This document shows, one piece after another, positions 52,809-62,181 of a DNA stretch of 64,000 nucleotides. Numbering within the stretch: the stretch's first letter is position 1; every line of letters starts with the position of its first letter. Under the pieces are notes generated by a model. The model searched no databases, had not been told where the DNA came from, and saw only the letters and a program-made list of their open reading frames with translations. The stretch comes from Sphingopyxis sp. LC363 (GTDB taxonomy: Bacteria; Pseudomonadota; Alphaproteobacteria; Sphingomonadales; Sphingomonadaceae). The translations under genes and the position numbers were made by a program. The stretch covers positions 1 to 64,000 of the forward strand of contig NZ_JNFC01000006.1 of the NCBI RefSeq assembly GCF_000756385.1. Direction: 5' to 3'.

Positions 52809-53815
52809 TGGCGACGCAGCAGGCCTCGAAATTGACGCTCGACCTTCGGGTCGAGCGTTTTCCCTATCATCAGCCCTTCCGCATCTCCGGCCACGTCTTC
52901 ACCGAAACCGCGCTGCTCGTCGCCGAGATATCCGACGGCACACATGTCGGGCGCGGCGAAGGAGCCGGGGTCTATTATCTCGGGGACGACATCGACCATA
53001 TGCTGGCCGAAGCGGCACGGGTTCGCGATGACATCGAGCGCGGCGCAACGCGCGAGGAATTGCAGCATCTGCTGCCGCCCGGCGGCGCGCGCAATGCGCT
53101 CGACTGCGCTTTCTGGGATCTGGAAGCGAAGCAGGCGGGACGTCCCGTGTGGGCGCTCGCGGGGCTTGAGCAGCCCAGGGCTCTGCGCTCGACCTTGACG
53201 CTCGGGGCGGACAGCGCCGAGAATATGGCGAAGGCCGCGTTAGCGATCGACCCGGAGGCGCCGATCAAGGTCAAGCTGACGGGCGACCTTGCCGACGATA
53301 TCGCGCGCATCGAAGCGATCCGCACCGCACGCCCCGACGCGTGGATCGGCGTCGACGCCAATCAGGGCTATGACGTCGGCACGCTCGCCGACCTGCTCCC
53401 GGTGCTCGTCTCTGCGCGCGTCGCGCAGCTCGAACAGCCGCTCAGGCGCGGGCGCGAGGCCGACCTCGACGGGTTGAAGCGGCCGCTGCCCTTCGCTGCG
53501 GACGAAAGCGCGCTCTCGCTCGTCGATACCGCCGCACTCGTCGGGCGCTTCGACATCGTCAACATCAAGCTCGATAAATGCGGTGGCCTGACCGAAGGGC
53601 TGGCGATCGCGCGGCAGGCGAAAAAGCTCGGGCTCGATGTGATGGTCGGCAACATGATGGGGACCAGCCTGTCGATGGCGCCGTCCTATCTGGTCGGCCA
53701 GCTCTGCGACATCGTCGATCTCGACGGGCCGACCTTCCTTGCGCGCGATCGCGTGCCGGGTGTCGAATATCGCGGCGGGATGATCCATTGCCCGGCAGAA
53801 ATTTGGGGTTCGTGA
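52808..53815 (+). CDS. dgcA: Dipeptide epimerase / N-acetyl-D-Glu racemase-like (enolase superfamily)
   Basis: 335-aa muconate-lactonising/L-Ala-D/L-Glu epimerase subgroup member. Catalytic Lys pair at 154/156 (IKVKLTGD), metal ligands Asp183 (GVDANQ), Glu209 (LEQPL) and Asp232 (AADES), and the opposite-face Lys in NIKLDKCGG. Either a dipeptide epimerase or the DgcA racemase of the DgcN-DgcA D-glutamate pathway; the DUF1611 gene nearby favours the latter. Symbol is tentative. Confidence 0.85.
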   Translation: MATQQASKLTLDLRVERFPYHQPFRISGHVFTETALLVAEISDGTHVGRGEGAGVYYLGDDIDHMLAEAARVRDDIERGATREELQHLLPPGGARNALDCAFWDLEAKQAGRPVWALAGLEQPRALRSTLTLGADSAENMAKAALAIDPEAPIKVKLTGDLADDIARIEAIRTARPDAWIGVDANQGYDVGTLADLLPVLVSARVAQLEQPLRRGREADLDGLKRPLPFAADESALSLVDTAALVGRFDIVNIKLDKCGGLTEGLAIARQAKKLGLDVMVGNMMGTSLSMAPSYLVGQLCDIVDLDGPTFLARDRVPGVEYRGGMIHCPAEIWGS

Positions 53816-53823
53816 CAATTTGA

Positions 53824-53859
53824 TGTCCTAAACGGGTTGACAATTTTCTGATTAGGACA
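53824..53859. promoter_or_regulatory. XRE-cluster box 2 with inverted repeat
   Basis: TTGACAATTTTCTGATTAGGACA (53837-53859) closely matches box 1. Its end TTAGGACA also pairs with TGTCCTAA at 53824-53831, giving an 8-bp inverted repeat around the TTGACA element. It precedes the six-gene dipeptidase operon by about 40 bp. Confidence 0.7.
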
Positions 53860-53897
53860 ATAGTCTTTGAATTGAGATTTCATTGAGGGAGGCTGGA

Positions 53898-55040
53898 ATG
53901 ACGTCGTCATTCCCGATGACGCGCCGCGCGGCACTCGCGGGCGCGGTCGGGGTCGCTTTGTCCGCGCCGATGGTGAATCGCGGCGCCTATGCCTTCGCGG
54001 CGGCCCCGGCGAAGGCCTATTCGCGCCGCGCGGTCGACCTCGTCGCCTCGTCGCTCGTCATCGACATGCTCGCGCCGCTCAAGATCACGCTCGACGAGAA
54101 TTATGTCGCGCACCGGCTGACCGACGCCGAAGCCGCCGAGTTCCGGGCGAGCGGCATCACCGGCTTTCACAACGCTTACGGCCTTGGCGGCCCCGACGCG
54201 AAGGCGCAGGCGATGGAATTCCTCGCCGGCTGGCAGGGCTTCGCCGGGCGCAACAGCCATGTCTTCACCCTCGTCGACACGGTCGCCGATCTCGACCGCG
54301 CCAAGGCGGAAAAGAAATGCGCGGTCATCATGGGCATCCAGAATGCCGAGCATTTCGAAAAGGTCGAGGATGTCGCGCTGTTCCGCCGCCTCGGCCTCCG
54401 CTGCGCGCAGCTTACCTACAACAGCCAGAACCGGATCGGGTCGGGCAGCACCGAGCGCGTCGACGGCGGCGTCAGCGATTATGGCGCGGCGATCATCGCC
54501 GAGATGGAAAAGCAGAAGATGCTCGTCGATGTCTCGCATTGCGGTGACAAGACGACCTTGGACGCGATCGAGATAGCGAAGGGCCCGATCGCGATCACCC
54601 ACAGCAACGCCCGCGCGCTCGTCGATCACCCGCGCGTAAAGACCGATGAAGCGATTCTGGCGCTCGCCGCAAAGGGCGGGGTGATGGGCATCACGGGGGT
54701 GCGCATGTTCGTGCGGACGACCGACCCGACCAACGTGGGGCATATGGCCGATCATATCGACCATGTCGCGAAGCTCGTCGGCATCGACCATGTCGGGATC
54801 GGCTCCGACGCCGACCTGCACGGTTACGACGACATGCAGCCGGACGAATATGCCGCGCTCAAGGGCAGCTACAAGGGCAGCTACGCTTTTCGCGACAAGA
54901 TCGACATCGACGGTTTCGACCATCCGTTGAAGACCTTCGATCTCGTCGAGGAACTCATCCGCCGCAACTATTCGAACGATAACATCCGGGCCGTGCTCGG
55001 TGGCAATTTCCGCCGCCTGCTCGCCCAAGTCTGGGGGTAA
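53898..55040 (+). CDS. Membrane-dipeptidase family protein with degenerate metal site (Tat-exported)
   Basis: 380-aa renal-dipeptidase-fold protein with a twin-arginine-type leader (MTRRAALAGAVGVALSAP). Second-metal ligands His214 (DVSHCGD) and His235 (ITHSNAR) and the Asp in IGSDADLHG are kept. The first-metal HxD of the family (DGHxD) reads D56-M-L-A-P, and the bridging Glu region reads GIQNAE. Either a one-metal enzyme or a binding protein. ATG with GGGAGGC upstream; first gene of the operon. Confidence 0.85.
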   Translation: MTSSFPMTRRAALAGAVGVALSAPMVNRGAYAFAAAPAKAYSRRAVDLVASSLVIDMLAPLKITLDENYVAHRLTDAEAAEFRASGITGFHNAYGLGGPDAKAQAMEFLAGWQGFAGRNSHVFTLVDTVADLDRAKAEKKCAVIMGIQNAEHFEKVEDVALFRRLGLRCAQLTYNSQNRIGSGSTERVDGGVSDYGAAIIAEMEKQKMLVDVSHCGDKTTLDAIEIAKGPIAITHSNARALVDHPRVKTDEAILALAAKGGVMGITGVRMFVRTTDPTNVGHMADHIDHVAKLVGIDHVGIGSDADLHGYDDMQPDEYAALKGSYKGSYAFRDKIDIDGFDHPLKTFDLVEELIRRNYSNDNIRAVLGGNFRRLLAQVWG

Positions 55041-55044
55041 GACG

Positions 55045-57231
55045 ATGAACAAGGGACTTTTCGTTGCAGCAAGCATCGCCGCGGTGATCGCCGCGATGCC
55101 GGCACAGGCGCAGGAAGCGGGCGCGATCGAAGCCGCGGGCGAGATCGTCGTCACTGCGCAAAAGCGCGTCCAGAATGTGCAGGACGTGCCGATATCGATC
55201 GCCGTGGTCAGCGGCGAGGAACTGCAGGAGCAGGGTTCGGCCTCGCTCGTCGACTATGCGGGCTATGTTCCCGGCATGAACGTCAGCAATGGCGGCACGC
55301 CGGGCCAGACGACGATCACGCTGCGCGGCGTCGCGCCATTGAACGCCAGCCAGACCGTCGGCATCTATCTCGATGATGCGCCGGTGGGGTCGAGCGCGCT
55401 CTACAATCGGGCGGGGTCGTTCACGATCGACCTCATGCCCTATGACCTCGAACGCATCGAGGTGCTCAAGGGGCCGCAGGGCACGCTTTACGGCGCCAGC
55501 TCGATCGGCGGCCTCGTCAAATATGTGACCGTCCAGCCCGATACGAGCGCTTTCAAGGTGCGCGCGGGCGTCGAGGGTTTCACGATCAAGGACGCGGGTA
55601 GCCTTGGCTGGGGCGGGCAGGTCTATGCCAACGCGCCGATCGTCACCGACACGCTCGCGATTTCGGGCAGCTTCGCGTGGCGCAAGACGCCGGGTTGGGT
55701 CGACAGCGTCAACAATGCGGGGCTGAAGGACCAGAATGACTATGAACAGCGCGGCGGCCGCGCCGCGCTCTTGTGGCAGCCGACGCCCGAGCTCAGCATC
55801 AAGCTCGCGGGCATCTGGCAGTCGCTCGATTCGGACGGAAATGGTCTCTACGCCGCCGATCTCGACGGCAACCGGCTCGGCAACGGCCATTCGTTCAACA
55901 ATTATGTCCCCGAATCCTACGACATCGATCTCGATTATTATTCGGCGACGATCGACTATGATTTCGGCGCCGCGACGCTGACCTCCGCGACGACATATAG
56001 TCAGACGCAGAGCCGGCAGGTGCAGGATGCAAGCTACGCCTTTGGTGTGCTGTTCCCGCTGCTCACCGACGGCGCGGTCGATCCGGGCATCACACCCTTT
56101 TCGCTCGACCTCGGGCTCAAGAAATGGACGCAGGAAGTCCGTCTCGCTTCGCCGAGCGGCGGGCGGTTCGAATGGATGATCGGCGGTTTCTTCACCGACG
56201 AGGAAACGAGCAATGCCCAGCTCGTGCGGTCGTTCGACATGGACGGCAATAGCATCCCGGGCCTCGACCCGCTGGCGATCGTCGGGCTGCCCGCGACCTA
56301 CAAGGAATATGCGATCTTCGGCAACGCGACCTTCAAGCTGAGCGAGCAGTTCGAAGTGACCGGCGGCCTCCGCTGGGCGCGCAACGAACAGACTTTCACC
56401 CAGATCAGCGAAGGCGCGATCGTTCCCAGCGCCAACGATCCGGGTGAATCGGCCGAAAGCGTCTGGACCTTCTCGGTCAGCCCGCAGTTCCACATCAACG
56501 AGGATGCGATGCTCTACGCCCGCGTCGCGACGGGCTATCGCCCCGGCGGCCCGAACGTCATCGTTCCCAATGTCCCGCCGAGCGTCGATGCCGACCGCAT
56601 GACCAATTACGAGGTCGGGCTGAAGGCCGATTTCGCCGACCGCATGGTGTCGGTCGATGCCGCCTTCTTCTGGATGGACTGGACCGACATCCAGGTCACA
56701 CGCGCCTTCGGCGGCGTGTCGGGCGGCGCGAACGGCGGCAAGGCGACGAGCAAGGGTTTCGAAGGCAGCCTCGCGCTGCGCCCGGCGGCGGGGCTGACGA
56801 TCAGCGCCACCGGCAGCTACACCGACGCGACGCTTAGCGAGGACGTGCCCGAGATCAGCGGCGTCGATGGCGACCGCCTGCCCGCGGTGCCCAAGTTCAG
56901 CGGCGCGCTGCGCGCCGATTACGAGTTCGAACTGGGCGGCGGCAACAAGGGCAGCTTTGGCGCCGGCATCCGCCACGCGAGCAACCGCCTGTCGCTGGTC
57001 GAGAGCGATCCGCTCGTCGCGCGCGCCAAGGCCTATACGTCGGTCGATCTCAACGCGTCGGTGACCTTCGATGATCACTGGACGCTCCGCGCCTATGCGC
57101 GCAATCTGCTCGACAACAAGGGCGAGATGGCGCGATCGACGTTTGCCGACGGGCTGAACCAGCCGAGCTTCCTCGGGATCTCGCCGCTGCAGCCGCGCAC
57201 GATCGGCGTCGCGCTCGACATGGCTTTCTGA
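55045..57231 (+). CDS. TonB-dependent receptor 3 (D-amino-acid/peptide cluster)
   Basis: 728-aa outer-membrane receptor: signal peptide ending AQAQ, EIVVTAQKRVQNVQDVPISIAVV, LERIEVLKGPQGTLYGASSIGGLVKY and a terminal Phe (GVALDMAF). Four bp after the dipeptidase gene, so co-transcribed; likely imports peptides or muropeptide fragments for the cluster. Confidence 0.95.
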   Translation: MNKGLFVAASIAAVIAAMPAQAQEAGAIEAAGEIVVTAQKRVQNVQDVPISIAVVSGEELQEQGSASLVDYAGYVPGMNVSNGGTPGQTTITLRGVAPLNASQTVGIYLDDAPVGSSALYNRAGSFTIDLMPYDLERIEVLKGPQGTLYGASSIGGLVKYVTVQPDTSAFKVRAGVEGFTIKDAGSLGWGGQVYANAPIVTDTLAISGSFAWRKTPGWVDSVNNAGLKDQNDYEQRGGRAALLWQPTPELSIKLAGIWQSLDSDGNGLYAADLDGNRLGNGHSFNNYVPESYDIDLDYYSATIDYDFGAATLTSATTYSQTQSRQVQDASYAFGVLFPLLTDGAVDPGITPFSLDLGLKKWTQEVRLASPSGGRFEWMIGGFFTDEETSNAQLVRSFDMDGNSIPGLDPLAIVGLPATYKEYAIFGNATFKLSEQFEVTGGLRWARNEQTFTQISEGAIVPSANDPGESAESVWTFSVSPQFHINEDAMLYARVATGYRPGGPNVIVPNVPPSVDADRMTNYEVGLKADFADRMVSVDAAFFWMDWTDIQVTRAFGGVSGGANGGKATSKGFEGSLALRPAAGLTISATGSYTDATLSEDVPEISGVDGDRLPAVPKFSGALRADYEFELGGGNKGSFGAGIRHASNRLSLVESDPLVARAKAYTSVDLNASVTFDDHWTLRAYARNLLDNKGEMARSTFADGLNQPSFLGISPLQPRTIGVALDMAF

Positions 57232-57251
57232 GCGAACTGGAGTTGGACAAG

Positions 57252-58292
57252 ATGAACGCGCCCACCGGCAGACTGGCCGAAAGCCTGACCCTGCCGCAAC
57301 CCTATCTGCTGTTCCTCGGCGACACGACCGAGGCGGGCTATGCCAAGACCGCCTTTGGCCTCGCCGACTGGGCGGCCGACCGCTGCGTCGGCGAATATGG
57401 AATCGGCGCCTGCTCGGTCAGCGCCGGCCTGCCGCGGCTGTCCCCCGCCGAGGCGCGTGCCGCGGGGGCGAAGTCGCTGGTGATCGGCGTCGCGAACCAG
57501 GGCGGCGTCATCGGCGACGCGTGGGTCGCCGTGCTTGTCGAGGCGATGGAGGCGGGGCTCGATATCGTCAGCGGGCTCCACACGCGGCTCACAAGCATCC
57601 CCGCGCTCGTCGAGGCGGCGCGGCGCACCGGCCAGCGCCTGATCGACGTGCGCACCCCGCCGCCGTCGATTCCGATCGCCAATGGGCGCAAGCGGAGCGG
57701 CAAACGATTGCTGACCGTCGGCACCGACTGCGCGCTCGGCAAGAAATATACGGCGCTTGCGCTCCATCGCGCCTTCGTCGCGCGCGGGATCGACGCCGAT
57801 TTCCGCGCGACCGGCCAGACGGGGATCATGATCGCGGGCGGCGGCATGCCGATGGACGCGGTGGTTTCGGATTTCGAGGCCGGGGCGGCCGAGATATTGA
57901 GCCCCGACGCGCCTGAAAACCATTGGGATTTGATCGAGGGGCAGGGATCGATCTTCAATCCCGCCTATGCGGCGGTGTCGCTCGGCCTGCTGCACGGCAG
58001 CCAGCCCGACGTGTTCGTCGTCTGCCACGATCCGGCGCGCAAGGTGATTCTCGGCATGGAAAGCTTTGCACTGCCGAGCATCGAAGAGGTGATCGACCTG
58101 ACGATCCGCCTCGGCAGCCGCACCAATCCCGCGATCCGCTGCGGCGGCGTGAGTCTCAACACCTCGGCTTACGACGCCGACGCGGCCGAGGCGCTGATGG
58201 CGGCCGAGCGGCAACGCCTCGGCCTGCCGGTCACCGATCCGATCCGCGGCGGCGCGTCCTTCGATGCGCTCGTGGACAATATTCTCGCATGA
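57252..58292 (+). CDS. dgcN: DUF1611 protein, DgcN-like
   Basis: 346-aa DUF1611-family protein: an N-terminal Rossmann-like part and a P-loop NTPase-like domain with GTDCALGKKYTAL (residues 157-169; Lys164) and GGGMPMDAVVSDF, plus GQGSIFNPAYAAVSLGLLHG. In marine Proteobacteria DgcN is reported to N-acetylate D-glutamate, the product then being racemised by DgcA. Both homologues occur here. ATG chosen over an in-frame TTG 9 bp earlier. ATGA overlap with the transporter gene. Confidence 0.87.
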   Translation: MNAPTGRLAESLTLPQPYLLFLGDTTEAGYAKTAFGLADWAADRCVGEYGIGACSVSAGLPRLSPAEARAAGAKSLVIGVANQGGVIGDAWVAVLVEAMEAGLDIVSGLHTRLTSIPALVEAARRTGQRLIDVRTPPPSIPIANGRKRSGKRLLTVGTDCALGKKYTALALHRAFVARGIDADFRATGQTGIMIAGGGMPMDAVVSDFEAGAAEILSPDAPENHWDLIEGQGSIFNPAYAAVSLGLLHGSQPDVFVVCHDPARKVILGMESFALPSIEEVIDLTIRLGSRTNPAIRCGGVSLNTSAYDADAAEALMAAERQRLGLPVTDPIRGGASFDALVDNILA

Positions 58293-59428
58293 GTGTGGGC
58301 GAGACGGGTGGCAGGTCGAGCTGGTTCCAGCGCTTCCTGCTGCCCGGTTTCGCGCTGAAGGCCGTCATCATCGGCGGCGGCTATGCCACGGGGCGCGAAC
58401 TGGCGGAATATTTCGTGCCGTCGGGGCCTTGGGGCGGGCTTTCCGCCATGCTGCTCGCGACGCTGATCTGGAGCGTCGTCGCCGCGTTGACCTTTGCGCT
58501 CGCGCGCCGGATACGGGCCTATGATTATCGCAGCTTCTTCGAAGGACTGCTCGGCCCCGCCTGGATCGCGTTCGAGGTCGCCTATCTGATCTTCGTCGTA
58601 CTGATCCTCGCGGTGTTCGGTGCGGCTGCGGGTGCGATCGGCGCGGCGACGTTCGGCTGGCCCGAGCTCGCGGGATCGGTGCTGCTCGCGCTCGGCATCC
58701 TCGGTTTCACCGCCTTCGGAACCGCGCTGGTCGAGACATTGTTCAAATATGCCTCGATGCTGATCTATGCGGTCTACGCGCTGTTCCTGCTGTTCGCGCT
58801 CACCAGCTTCGGCGACCTGATCGCGAGCGGTTTCGCCAATGCGCCGCCGCCTTCGGGGAACTGGGTGGCGGGCGGCATCACCTATGCGAGCTACAATATC
58901 GTCGGGGCGGTCGTTATACTGCCCGTCCTCCGTCACCTGACGAGCCAGCGCGATGCCGTGGTTGCCGGGCTGATCGCAGGGCCGCTGACGATGCTGCCCG
59001 CGATCCTCTTCTTCGTCGCGATGATGGCTTTCTACCCCGCGATTGGCGGTGAGACGCTGCCCTCCGATTTCCTGCTGCGCCAGATGGCGGTGCCGGGTTT
59101 TCATGTGCTGTTCCAGCTGATGATCTTCGCCGCGCTGCTCGAAAGCGGGGTTGGCGCGATCCATGCGATCAACGAGCGCGTGTCGGGCGTCGTCGAGGCG
59201 CGCGGCCGCCGGCCGCTCGGGACCGGCGCGCGCGCGGCGATCGGCGGCGTCGTGCTCGTCGGCTGTATGTTCGTCGCGGCGCGCGTCGGCCTCGTCGACC
59301 TGATCGCCAGCGGATACCGCTTCCTCGCGTGGCTGTTCCTCGCGACCTTCGTGTTGCCCTTGCTCACCGTCGGTATCTGGCGCCTGCTGCGCCCCGCACT
59401 CGCTCCCCATATGGAGGCTTTGCCATGA
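58289..59428 (+). CDS. YkvI-like membrane transporter
   Basis: 379-aa, about ten hydrophobic segments in a LeuT/APC-like arrangement (GGGYATGRELAEYF near the first helix, ITYASYNIVGAVVILPVLRHLTSQRDAVVAG in the middle). Family YkvI is probably an amino-acid-type transporter. Encoded between DgcN-like and serine hydrolase 2 with overlapping starts and stops, so it probably imports the amino acid or dipeptide of this pathway. Confidence 0.85.
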   Translation: MSVGETGGRSSWFQRFLLPGFALKAVIIGGGYATGRELAEYFVPSGPWGGLSAMLLATLIWSVVAALTFALARRIRAYDYRSFFEGLLGPAWIAFEVAYLIFVVLILAVFGAAAGAIGAATFGWPELAGSVLLALGILGFTAFGTALVETLFKYASMLIYAVYALFLLFALTSFGDLIASGFANAPPPSGNWVAGGITYASYNIVGAVVILPVLRHLTSQRDAVVAGLIAGPLTMLPAILFFVAMMAFYPAIGGETLPSDFLLRQMAVPGFHVLFQLMIFAALLESGVGAIHAINERVSGVVEARGRRPLGTGARAAIGGVVLVGCMFVAARVGLVDLIASGYRFLAWLFLATFVLPLLTVGIWRLLRPALAPHMEALP

Positions 59429-60996
59429 AACGCCTGCTTGCCCTGTCGCTGATGCTGTCGGTCGCCGTGCCGGCGTGGGCCGAGCCGCCCGCCGACATCG
59501 GCGAAAGCGTCGAGGCGCTGCGCAAGAAAATTGGCGCGGCGGGGGGGTCGATCGCGATCGTCGAGGACGGCAAGACGACGCTGTCGCGCGGCTGGGGCGT
59601 GCGCAAGCTCGGCGAGCGCGCGCCGGTCGATGCACAGACGATTTTCCAGACCGGCTCGACCGGCAAGGCGATGACCGCCGCGGCGCTCGCGGTGCTGGTC
59701 GACGAAGGCAAGATCGCGTGGGACGACCCCGTCATCAAACATATGCCGTGGTTCCGCATGTACGACCCGTGGGTCACGCGCGAGATCACGATCCGCGATC
59801 TCCTCGTCCACCGCAGCGGGCTCGGGCTCGGGCAGGGCGATCTGATGTTCGTGCCGCGCACGCACCTCACGCGCAAGCAGACGGTCGAGCGCGTCGCTTA
59901 TTTGAAGCCCAAGACGAGTTTCCGCTCGGCCTATGCCTATGACAATATCCTCTACGCGGTCGCGGGTCAGCTGATCGAAGAGGTCACCGGCCAGACGTGG
60001 GAGGACTTCATCCGCGCGCACGTTTTGCGCCCCGGCGGCATGAAGAATGCAACGAGCGACAGCGAGGACCGCTTCCGCATTGCCAACCGGTCGTGGCCGC
60101 ACGCGCGGCTGTCGGGCCCCTTGCGCGGGCTCGGCCCGCAACAGGCGCTGAACGAGCGCGACGAACTCGGCCGCAACGGTGCCCCCGCGGGCGGGCTGGC
60201 GCTCAGCGCCGACGACATGGCGGCGTGGCTCAAGGTCCAGCTCGCGCATGGCGCACTCCCCGATGGGAAACGCCTGTTCAGCGAGGAACAGGCGGCCGAG
60301 ATGTGGACGCCGGTGACGCCGGTGCCGATCACCCCGCTGCCCGACGCGCTCAAACCCGCGCAGCCGACGCAGCAGGCCTATGCGCTCGGCTGGAATGTGC
60401 AGGACTATCGCGGCCACCGCATCATCCAGCACGGCGGCGGCGTCTTCGGTTCGATCACGCGCGTCGTGATGATCCCCGACAAAAATGTCGGCTTCGCGAT
60501 CATGATGAACAGCGAGGACAGCGGGATGCTCCTCGGCCTCACCTACGATCTGCTCGACCATTATCTGGACCAGCCCGAATATGGCTGGATTACGAAATGG
60601 GAGGATTGGTATCAGGCGCGGCTCGCCGGAGGGGTCGAGTTTCTGAAACAGTCGAAGGCATCGCCGGCGCAGAGCGGTCCCTCGCTCGCGCTGGCGGGCT
60701 ACGCCGGGCGCTATCGCGACCCCTGGTATGGCGACGTCGTGATCGGCTCGGACGCGAAGGGGCTGACGATCGATTTTACATCAACGCCGCGGATGGCGGG
60801 GCGGCTCGACCATTGGCAATATGACAGCTTCGTCACCAAATTCGACGATCCGGCGATCGAACCCGCCTATGTGACCTTCGCGCTCGACGCCGACGGCAAG
60901 GTGACGGGCGTGACGATGAAGGCGGTTAGCAAGATCGCCGACTTCAGCTGGGATTATCACGATCTCGACCTGAAGCCTGTGGAGGACAAGAAGTGA
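59425..60996 (+). CDS. Serine beta-lactamase-fold hydrolase 2
   Basis: 523-aa secreted protein (signal MKRLLALSLMLSVAVPAWA). Class C beta-lactamase/D-peptidase fold with Ser78-Lys81 (GSTGKA), a YDN-type tyrosine motif (AYAYDNILYAVAG) and HGGGVF. A C-terminal DUF3471-like extension follows. Probable D-peptidase or esterase of the cluster. Overlaps both neighbours. Confidence 0.9.
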   Translation: MKRLLALSLMLSVAVPAWAEPPADIGESVEALRKKIGAAGGSIAIVEDGKTTLSRGWGVRKLGERAPVDAQTIFQTGSTGKAMTAAALAVLVDEGKIAWDDPVIKHMPWFRMYDPWVTREITIRDLLVHRSGLGLGQGDLMFVPRTHLTRKQTVERVAYLKPKTSFRSAYAYDNILYAVAGQLIEEVTGQTWEDFIRAHVLRPGGMKNATSDSEDRFRIANRSWPHARLSGPLRGLGPQQALNERDELGRNGAPAGGLALSADDMAAWLKVQLAHGALPDGKRLFSEEQAAEMWTPVTPVPITPLPDALKPAQPTQQAYALGWNVQDYRGHRIIQHGGGVFGSITRVVMIPDKNVGFAIMMNSEDSGMLLGLTYDLLDHYLDQPEYGWITKWEDWYQARLAGGVEFLKQSKASPAQSGPSLALAGYAGRYRDPWYGDVVIGSDAKGLTIDFTSTPRMAGRLDHWQYDSFVTKFDDPAIEPAYVTFALDADGKVTGVTMKAVSKIADFSWDYHDLDLKPVEDKK

Positions 60997-62174
60997 AGCC
61001 TATCGCGATCCTGCTGACGGCCACCGCGCTGACCGCCTGCTCGACCGGCGGCGACCAGCCGAAGGCGGCGCCCGAAGCGCCGCTGCACAGCCGGATGCTC
61101 GTGCTCGACACGCATCTCGACACGCCGCTTCATTTCGAACGCACGGGCTGGAGCTTCGCCGATCGCCACGCGCTCGCGGACGATATGGCGCAGCTCGACA
61201 TCCCGCGGATGAAGGACGGCAACCTCGATGGCGGCTTCTTCGCCATCTATACCGAGCAAGGCCCGCTGACCGCCAAGGGCTATGCCGACGCGCTGGCTTT
61301 CGCGCGGGCGCGGTCGGCGCTGATCGACCGCACCATCGCCAAATATCCCGACGCCATCGCGCCTGCGCGGACTGCGGCCGACGCAGTGCGGCTGAACAAG
61401 GAAGGCAAGCTCATCGCCTTCAAGTCGATGGAGAACAGCTATCCGCTCGGCGAGGATCTGTCTTTGCTCCAGGAGTTCTACGACAAGGGGCTGCGCCTCG
61501 CCGGGCCGGTGCATTCGAAGGATAACCAATTCGCCGACAGCGCGACGGGCGAGGGACGCTGGAAGGGACTGAGCCCGCTCGGCAAGCAGTGGGTGGCGGA
61601 GATGAACCGTCTCGGCATCGTCATCGACGCGAGCCATTCGTCCGACGCGGCGTTCGACCAGATGCTCGAATTGTCGAAATATCCCATCCTGTTGTCGCAC
61701 TCGAGCCTGAGGTCGGCCTACGACCATCCGCGCAACCTCGACGAGGGGCGGTTGAAGGCGCTCGCGGCGAAGGGCGGGGCGATGTGCATCTCGACCATCT
61801 TCATGTCGGAGATGAAGATGTCGGCCGCGCGCGGCGAGCTGTTCGGCAAATATGAACGGATCGGGTCACTGTCTCCCGCCGAACAGGCCGATCTCAATCG
61901 CCAGTGGCGCGAACTCGACAAGACCGAGGCGCTGTGGGCGGCCGATTTCGAGGATTATATGACGATGGTGCTGCGCGCGATCGAGGTCGGCGGGGTGGAT
62001 CACATCTGCTTCGGTGCCGACTGGGACGGCGGCGGCGGCCTGCCCGGCATCGAGGATATTTCGGCGCTGCCCAAGGTCACCGAACGGCTGAAGGCGGCGG
62101 GCTATTCGGACGCCGACATCGAGAAGATGTGGAGCGGCAACATCTTGCGCGTGCTTGCTGCGCAGGGAAAATAG
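60993..62174 (+). CDS. Membrane dipeptidase family lipoprotein
   Basis: 393-aa renal-dipeptidase family enzyme with a lipobox (LTAC, Cys16), so membrane-anchored. The metal site is intact: His41/Asp43 (DTHLD), Glu in FKSMEN, His in DASHSSD, His in LLSHSSLRS and Asp in FGADWDGGG. Hydrolyses dipeptides, including those with a D-amino acid at the C terminus. GTG start overlaps the hydrolase stop; last gene of the operon. Confidence 0.93.
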   Translation: MKPIAILLTATALTACSTGGDQPKAAPEAPLHSRMLVLDTHLDTPLHFERTGWSFADRHALADDMAQLDIPRMKDGNLDGGFFAIYTEQGPLTAKGYADALAFARARSALIDRTIAKYPDAIAPARTAADAVRLNKEGKLIAFKSMENSYPLGEDLSLLQEFYDKGLRLAGPVHSKDNQFADSATGEGRWKGLSPLGKQWVAEMNRLGIVIDASHSSDAAFDQMLELSKYPILLSHSSLRSAYDHPRNLDEGRLKALAAKGGAMCISTIFMSEMKMSAARGELFGKYERIGSLSPAEQADLNRQWRELDKTEALWAADFEDYMTMVLRAIEVGGVDHICFGADWDGGGGLPGIEDISALPKVTERLKAAGYSDADIEKMWSGNILRVLAAQGK

Positions 62175-62181
62175 ACGAGGT

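Noticed and set aside
50829..60996. Beta-lactam resistance genes (two beta-lactamase-fold proteins)
   Set aside because: SxxK alone does not show lactamase activity; context with dipeptidases, epimerase and receptor points to peptide use.
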